47,083 nucleotides of DNA, taken from NCBI GenBank assembly GCA_020629135.1, contig JAHDDX010000011.1, positions 1 to 47,083 on the forward strand. Direction: 5' to 3'. Positions 43,450 to 47,083 of the stretch are shown piece by piece. Each line of letters starts with the position of its first letter. Within the stretch, counting starts at the first letter, position 1. The position numbers and the translations under genes are program-made. Origin of the DNA: Hellea sp. (GTDB taxonomy: Bacteria > Pseudomonadota > Alphaproteobacteria > Caulobacterales > Maricaulaceae). Under the pieces are notes generated by a model that was not told where the DNA came from, searched no databases, and saw nothing but the letters and a program-made list of their open reading frames with translations.

Positions 43450-44876
43450 GCGAGATCCCCGATCAATGAGTTCTTACCCGCACTGGTAATTTGAACCGGC
43501 ACAATCTGTCCAATCAGATTTTCAGCGCCCATAAAATGTGTGCCCTGCAAATAAGGGCTGCGGCCAAAAAGCTGTCCGTCTTCGCGGCCTGTACCTTCGA
43601 CGAGTACAGGAAGCGTTTTTCCAACCAGGCTCTGATTAAAAGCGAATTGCTGGGCGTAAAGTCTGTCCTGCAAAATTTTCAAGCGCTCGGATTTGACGTC
43701 TTCGGGGACCTGACGCGGCAGGCCTGCGCCCGGCGTGCCGGGACGCACAGAATATTTGAAGCTAAAGGATGACCCGTAAACAATCTCGTCGACGCATTTC
43801 AATGTTTGCTCGAAATCCAGATCGGTTTCACCCGGGAACCCGACAATGAAGTCACCGGACAGGGCAATATCCGGGCGGGCTTCACGAATGCGGCCGATCA
43901 GATCGCGATATTCGGCGTAAGAGTGTCCGCGGTTCATGGCCCGCAGGATTTTATCCGACCCGGCCTGAATGGGCAGGTGAAAATAAGGCATGAGCTTTTC
44001 TTCATCGCCCAGAGTTTTAATCAGGTCTTCATCCATATCGCGCGGATGGGATGTGGTGAAGCGGATACGGTCAATACCGCCGATTTTCGCGACATGCCGG
44101 ATCAGTGCGCCCAGGCCCCAGGTCTTGCCGGACCCGTCCGGGGCATCGGCATGATAGGCATTGACGTTTTGACCGATCAGGGTGATTTCGCGAACACCTT
44201 TTTTCGCCAGGTCCCGGGCTTCGGCCACGATTTGCTCAACCGGACGGGAAACTTCGGCGCCGCGCGTATAAGGCACCACACAGAAGGTGCAGAACTTATC
44301 GCAACCTTCTTGTACAGTCAGAAAAGCCGAGAAACCTTTTGGATCGCGCGTGGTCGGCAGTTCGTCAAATTTTTCCTGGGTGTCGAAATCTGTTTCCAGA
44401 ACTTCACCCTGCGCTCGGGAGACCCGCGCGATCATTTCCGGAAGTTTGTGATAGGTCTGCGGACCCAACACCATATCCACAACCGGCGCCCGACGCATAA
44501 TCTCTTCGCCTTCGGCCTGCGCCACACAGCCGGCCACGGCCACAGTCATGTCCCCTTCGCCACGGCCTGCTTTGGCCTCTTTCATTTTGCGGATACGGCC
44601 CAGTTCAGAGTAAACTTTCTCGGCCGCCTTTTCGCGGATATGACAGGTGTTTAGAACCACCAGATCGGCTTCATCCGGCGTATCCACGGCGGCATAGCCG
44701 ACAGGCGCGAGCACATCGGCCATACGTTCACTGTCATAGACATTCATCTGACAGCCATAGGTCTTGATGAACAGTTTCTTTGAATTCGGGATATCAACGT
44801 TCGCCTCGCGTTTGACGATGGCGGGGGTGTCGATATCACGGGGCGCGTTTTTATCGCGGGGTGATATGTCACTCAT
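43446..44876 (-). CDS. miaB: tRNA-2-methylthio-N6-dimethylallyladenosine synthase MiaB
   Basis: A radical-SAM methylthiotransferase modifying A37 of tRNAs. The 476-residue protein has the three N-terminal Cys of the auxiliary cluster (YGCQMN, NTCHIRE, AGCVAQ), the radical-SAM CxxxCxxC (CDKFCTFC) and a C-terminal TRAM domain ([23 protein letters not shown]). The ATG at 44876 has AAGGA eight bases upstream; the longer frame from 44924 has no support. It is the first gene of the co-directional block. Confidence 0.97.
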   Translation of the reverse strand: MSDISPRDKNAPRDIDTPAIVKREANVDIPNSKKLFIKTYGCQMNVYDSERMADVLAPVGYAAVDTPDEADLVVLNTCHIREKAAEKVYSELGRIRKMKEAKAGRGEGDMTVAVAGCVAQAEGEEIMRRAPVVDMVLGPQTYHKLPEMIARVSRAQGEVLETDFDTQEKFDELPTTRDPKGFSAFLTVQEGCDKFCTFCVVPYTRGAEVSRPVEQIVAEARDLAKKGVREITLIGQNVNAYHADAPDGSGKTWGLGALIRHVAKIGGIDRIRFTTSHPRDMDEDLIKTLGDEEKLMPYFHLPIQAGSDKILRAMNRGHSYAEYRDLIGRIREARPDIALSGDFIVGFPGETDLDFEQTLKCVDEIVYGSSFSFKYSVRPGTPGAGLPRQVPEDVKSERLKILQDRLYAQQFAFNQSLVGKTLPVLVEGTGREDGQLFGRSPYLQGTHFMGAENLIGQIVPVQITSAGKNSLIGDLA

Positions 44877-44956
44877 GGATTTGGTCCTTAATGTTGCGCG
44901 GGCGTTTAGCTTGATCGCGTGCATTTGGCAAGAGGACTATATTTGCGTTGCGGCAT

Positions 44957-44979
44957 AAAAAAACCGGCCCGAAGGCCGG
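44957..44979 (-). terminator. Intrinsic terminator after the DUF5666 gene
   Basis: On the minus strand CCGGCC and GGCCGG (44979-44974 with 44969-44964) form a 6-bp stem with a TTCG loop, followed by T7 (44963-44957). It ends the DUF5666 transcript before miaB. Confidence 0.92.
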
Positions 44980-45002
44980 CCTAAACTTAATTTTCAAGAG
45001 GC

Positions 45003-46457
45003 CTAGTCATCGGCTTCAAACTCAATCTCATTGGCGATCAGGCTGTCGCTTTCTGTGCGCGTGCCTTCTGCTTCAACCAGATCGCCGACCATAACGGCGC
45101 CAAAGAAATCTTCGGCGCTTAGCGGCATATTCGCAGAGTCTTCATAAACCGTATCTTCGTTAGTTTCGACATCAATCCCAAGCAAGGTCAGGCTGTTCTC
45201 GCCAACCGCTTCAACCGGCGCCTGCAGCGAGGCTTGGTCTTCCGGATCATTGCGTTCGATCTTGACAGCGTAGAGGCTCATATCCGCGCGCTCATAGGCT
45301 TTAACCTCGACATATTCGCCCACGCCCAGATCGGCGAGGTTGAAATTGGTCACCGGCGTATCAGTTTTATCCTGGAACCGGGTTGACATGTCCGCCACAA
45401 AGGTAACACCGAATACGGTCAGGGTTCCGGCATCTACGTCCACAGAATCGACCGTGGATTCCACTTCGATATCGGCTTCGATATCACATTTGACCCTGTC
45501 AGCGACCAGTACGCCTTCATCATTAAAATCGCCCTCAACCTCAACGGCGACGTCAATGGCCAGATCAGAGGCTTGGCAACGTTCAAACTGTGTTGCGTCA
45601 TTTGTAATAATAGCCGTCTCGCCGACCATAAAATCTTGAGCTGAAGTAAATTCGGTAATGATGCCGTAAATCTCGCCCTCGTCTTCATTGGCGGCATCGC
45701 GTTCTTTAAACTCGACATTCTCGGCTACAAAAACGCCATTGGTAAAGCTGCTACCTTTAACCTCAACCAGATTGCCGTTTGAAATTTCGTTTTCTCCAAA
45801 ACCCTCAAGTGCAGCATTGCTAAAATCGATGTCCTGTCCCCGGATTTTAAAACTCATCAATCCGCTATTTAAGGCGCTGACCGTGCCGGTCAGTTCAAAG
45901 CTTTCAGTCTCATCATCGACTTTTTCGATTTGACTGGCGACAATATTGCCGCCGCCATTTACATGGCCGCTGATTTGTACGTAATCATCAATAGCCAGAC
46001 CTTCAATCGAAGCTGGATCAATCTCTTCATCAAAACTGGTGGCGGCACGGACAATGACTGTCTGCCCCAAAACCGTAAACCGATTATTGGTCGCGCTGAT
46101 ATCTGTAATCCGGCCTTGAACGGCGTCTTCAAACGAGACTTCAGAAGCGGATTTATTACCTTGCGCGTCTGTCGAAGTTTTCAAGGTAACGATCTGACCG
46201 ATCTTCAGATCAGATTGCGATCCCGCCTGTCCTTCAATCACAAAGCTCGCATTATCTGTATTATAAGTTTCGCCATTGACGATTACACTGCCAAAACCAC
46301 TGATAGGTCCAGTGACTTTACCCGACGTTGAAACCGGCGCGGGCGGTGGTGTTGAGGATACGGGCGGCGGCGTTGATGATGAGCCTCCACCACAAGCCGC
46401 CAGTACAACGGCGCTCGCGCCAGCGAGAATAGTAAGTTTAAGTGTGTTGCGTCCCAT
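45003..46457 (-). CDS. DUF5666-repeat lipoprotein
   Basis: A 484-residue exported lipoprotein. The ATG at 46457 has GGAG eight bases upstream and starts a signal sequence with lipobox LAAC (Cys22), followed by a Gly/Ser and Pro-rich linker (TPPPVSSTPPPAP). The rest is a series of about five to six DUF5666 beta-barrel-like units of 65-75 residues (for example GPISGFGSVIVNGETYNTD; GRITDISATNNRFTVLGQTV; STVDSVDVDAGTLTVFG), strongly acidic. DUF5666 function is unknown; a surface or periplasmic binding role is likely. Confidence 0.85.
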   Translation of the reverse strand: MGRNTLKLTILAGASAVVLAACGGGSSSTPPPVSSTPPPAPVSTSGKVTGPISGFGSVIVNGETYNTDNASFVIEGQAGSQSDLKIGQIVTLKTSTDAQGNKSASEVSFEDAVQGRITDISATNNRFTVLGQTVIVRAATSFDEEIDPASIEGLAIDDYVQISGHVNGGGNIVASQIEKVDDETESFELTGTVSALNSGLMSFKIRGQDIDFSNAALEGFGENEISNGNLVEVKGSSFTNGVFVAENVEFKERDAANEDEGEIYGIITEFTSAQDFMVGETAIITNDATQFERCQASDLAIDVAVEVEGDFNDEGVLVADRVKCDIEADIEVESTVDSVDVDAGTLTVFGVTFVADMSTRFQDKTDTPVTNFNLADLGVGEYVEVKAYERADMSLYAVKIERNDPEDQASLQAPVEAVGENSLTLLGIDVETNEDTVYEDSANMPLSAEDFFGAVMVGDLVEAEGTRTESDSLIANEIEFEADD

Positions 46458-46562
46458 TTTAATAGCTCCATTGCGTCCCCGGAGCCCCCTATTAGTTTGG
46501 TTATAGATCAACACTTAACGAAATGAAAAGAGATTTATCGTCGCGAATCTTCACCTATATGA

Positions 46563-47083
46563 TCAAACAACGCCTTCCGTCACAATTATTAGCGGTTTGA
46601 AATTTTCAGAATCGGGACCGGAGTTAAACTGTTTGAGAAGCCCTCCATATCCAGCGGCCCCTGAAGATGTTGTTGGAATACCTGTTTCGGTCACTATTCT
46701 GGCTGCCTCCAGGCCCTCGCTTTCGCTCAAGGATAGATATCTGACATTGCAAGCTTCAAGCACTTGCCAGGCTATGATCGACGGTTCTTTGCAATCGAGA
46801 CGTCCCATATTTGACTCGGGCCCGTTCGACCGTATGGGTTTGCCGACCTTATGACTGTCAGCCAGGCAGGTCGCGTGATCTGGCTCTACAACTAAGATTT
46901 CTGGCTGCAGGTCCCAATTATGTCGGATCATCCAGGCCATCGCCGCTGCCAATCCTCCAACCCCGGCCTGCAGATAAACATGGCTGGGCCAGTTCTCGGT
47001 ATCTTGAAAGCTTTGCCGGAGCTCTTCGGCGATAACGGTGTAGCCTTCCATGATCAATTTGGGGATTTCAGTATATCCTGGCC
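46563..47083 (-). CDS. Diaminopropionate ammonia-lyase, 3' part
   Basis: The reading frame is open to the right window edge, so the 5' part is missing. The 173 visible residues (starting PGYTEIPKLIMEGY) match the C-terminal part of a fold-type II PLP enzyme of the diaminopropionate ammonia-lyase/threonine dehydratase group. These are the phosphate-binding glycine loop (QAGVGGLAAAMAW), VVEPDHATCLADS, and the DAL-like SNMGRLDCKEPSIIAWQVL and TSSGAAGYGGLL. It degrades 2,3-diaminopropionate to pyruvate and ammonia if the assignment holds. The PLP lysine is outside the window. Confidence 0.85.
   Translation of the reverse strand, partial: PGYTEIPKLIMEGYTVIAEELRQSFQDTENWPSHVYLQAGVGGLAAAMAWMIRHNWDLQPEILVVEPDHATCLADSHKVGKPIRSNGPESNMGRLDCKEPSIIAWQVLEACNVRYLSLSESEGLEAARIVTETGIPTTSSGAAGYGGLLKQFNSGPDSENFKPLIIVTEGVV

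Noticed and set aside
43806..44654. 282-codon open frame on the plus strand
   Set aside because: It is antisense to miaB, whose radical-SAM motifs are intact; the plus-strand translation has no recognisable domain.
1..47083. tRNA, rRNA, insertion sequences, integrases, phage genes or CRISPR arrays
   Set aside because: None could be recognised by reading both strands; small RNA genes without clear motifs could still be missed.

Overview
The window looks like a chromosomal segment of an alphaproteobacterium, with base composition close to balanced by eye. I infer a relative of the Hyphomonadaceae/Maricaulales or Caulobacterales. The grounds are the gene order miaB-phoH-ybeY-corC-lnt-trmB followed by rimP-nusA-ylxR-infB, an IF-2 with the alphaproteobacterial N-terminal region, TadG-like proteins, and a hybrid histidine kinase with no partner regulator beside it. 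The placement is inference; no rRNA or tRNA gene was found to support it.

Layout. Positions 1-4.9 kb hold an MscS-type channel and a tandem pair of TadG-like proteins whose central low-complexity inserts differ. From 4.9 to 8.3 kb are ftsK, a structured small-RNA or terminator locus, and an RlaP-type nucleotidyltransferase. From 8.3 to 13.1 kb are a large Cys/Met-metabolism PLP enzyme divergent from an Lrp/AsnC regulator and MFS transporter, then a VOC protein and an exported TPR protein. From 13.1 to 17.4 kb are a short-chain dehydrogenase fused to an unrecognised C-terminal domain, an NTF2-like lipoprotein, an unknown protein and a Na+/H+-type antiporter with a TrkA-N-like tail. At 17.5-19.4 kb is a class A penicillin-binding protein whose ribosome-binding site touches a perfect 13-bp hairpin.

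The most unusual part is 19.4-24.6 kb. In order it has a 73-residue mini HlyD-like membrane protein, a complete C39-peptidase ABC exporter, a 20-codon gene too short for routine gene calling, and a hybrid histidine kinase. The 20-codon product, MRELTLEEIEVVTGGKIVVD, is a textbook double-glycine leader followed by only five residues. The kinase has an approximately 400-residue helical TPR-like region between two membrane segments. I read this as a candidate minimal Gram-negative peptide-signalling cassette: the exporter cuts after GG, releases KIVVD, possibly only into the periplasm because the adaptor is truncated, and the periplasmic TPR region of the kinase senses it. The gene content is seen directly; ligand and function are inference.

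Convergent to it (24.6-26.6 kb) is an ArsR-SdpI-hydrolase operon with a promoter overlapping a 14-bp palindrome and apparently no 5' leader. From 26.7 to 33.0 kb, on the minus strand, is a two-gene unit of a DUF11 secreted protein and a very large DUF11/SdrD-B protein with a probable outer-membrane barrel. The rest (33.2-44.9 kb) is the conserved translation and RNA-processing block, followed by a DUF5666 lipoprotein and the 3' part of a diaminopropionate ammonia-lyase running off the window end.
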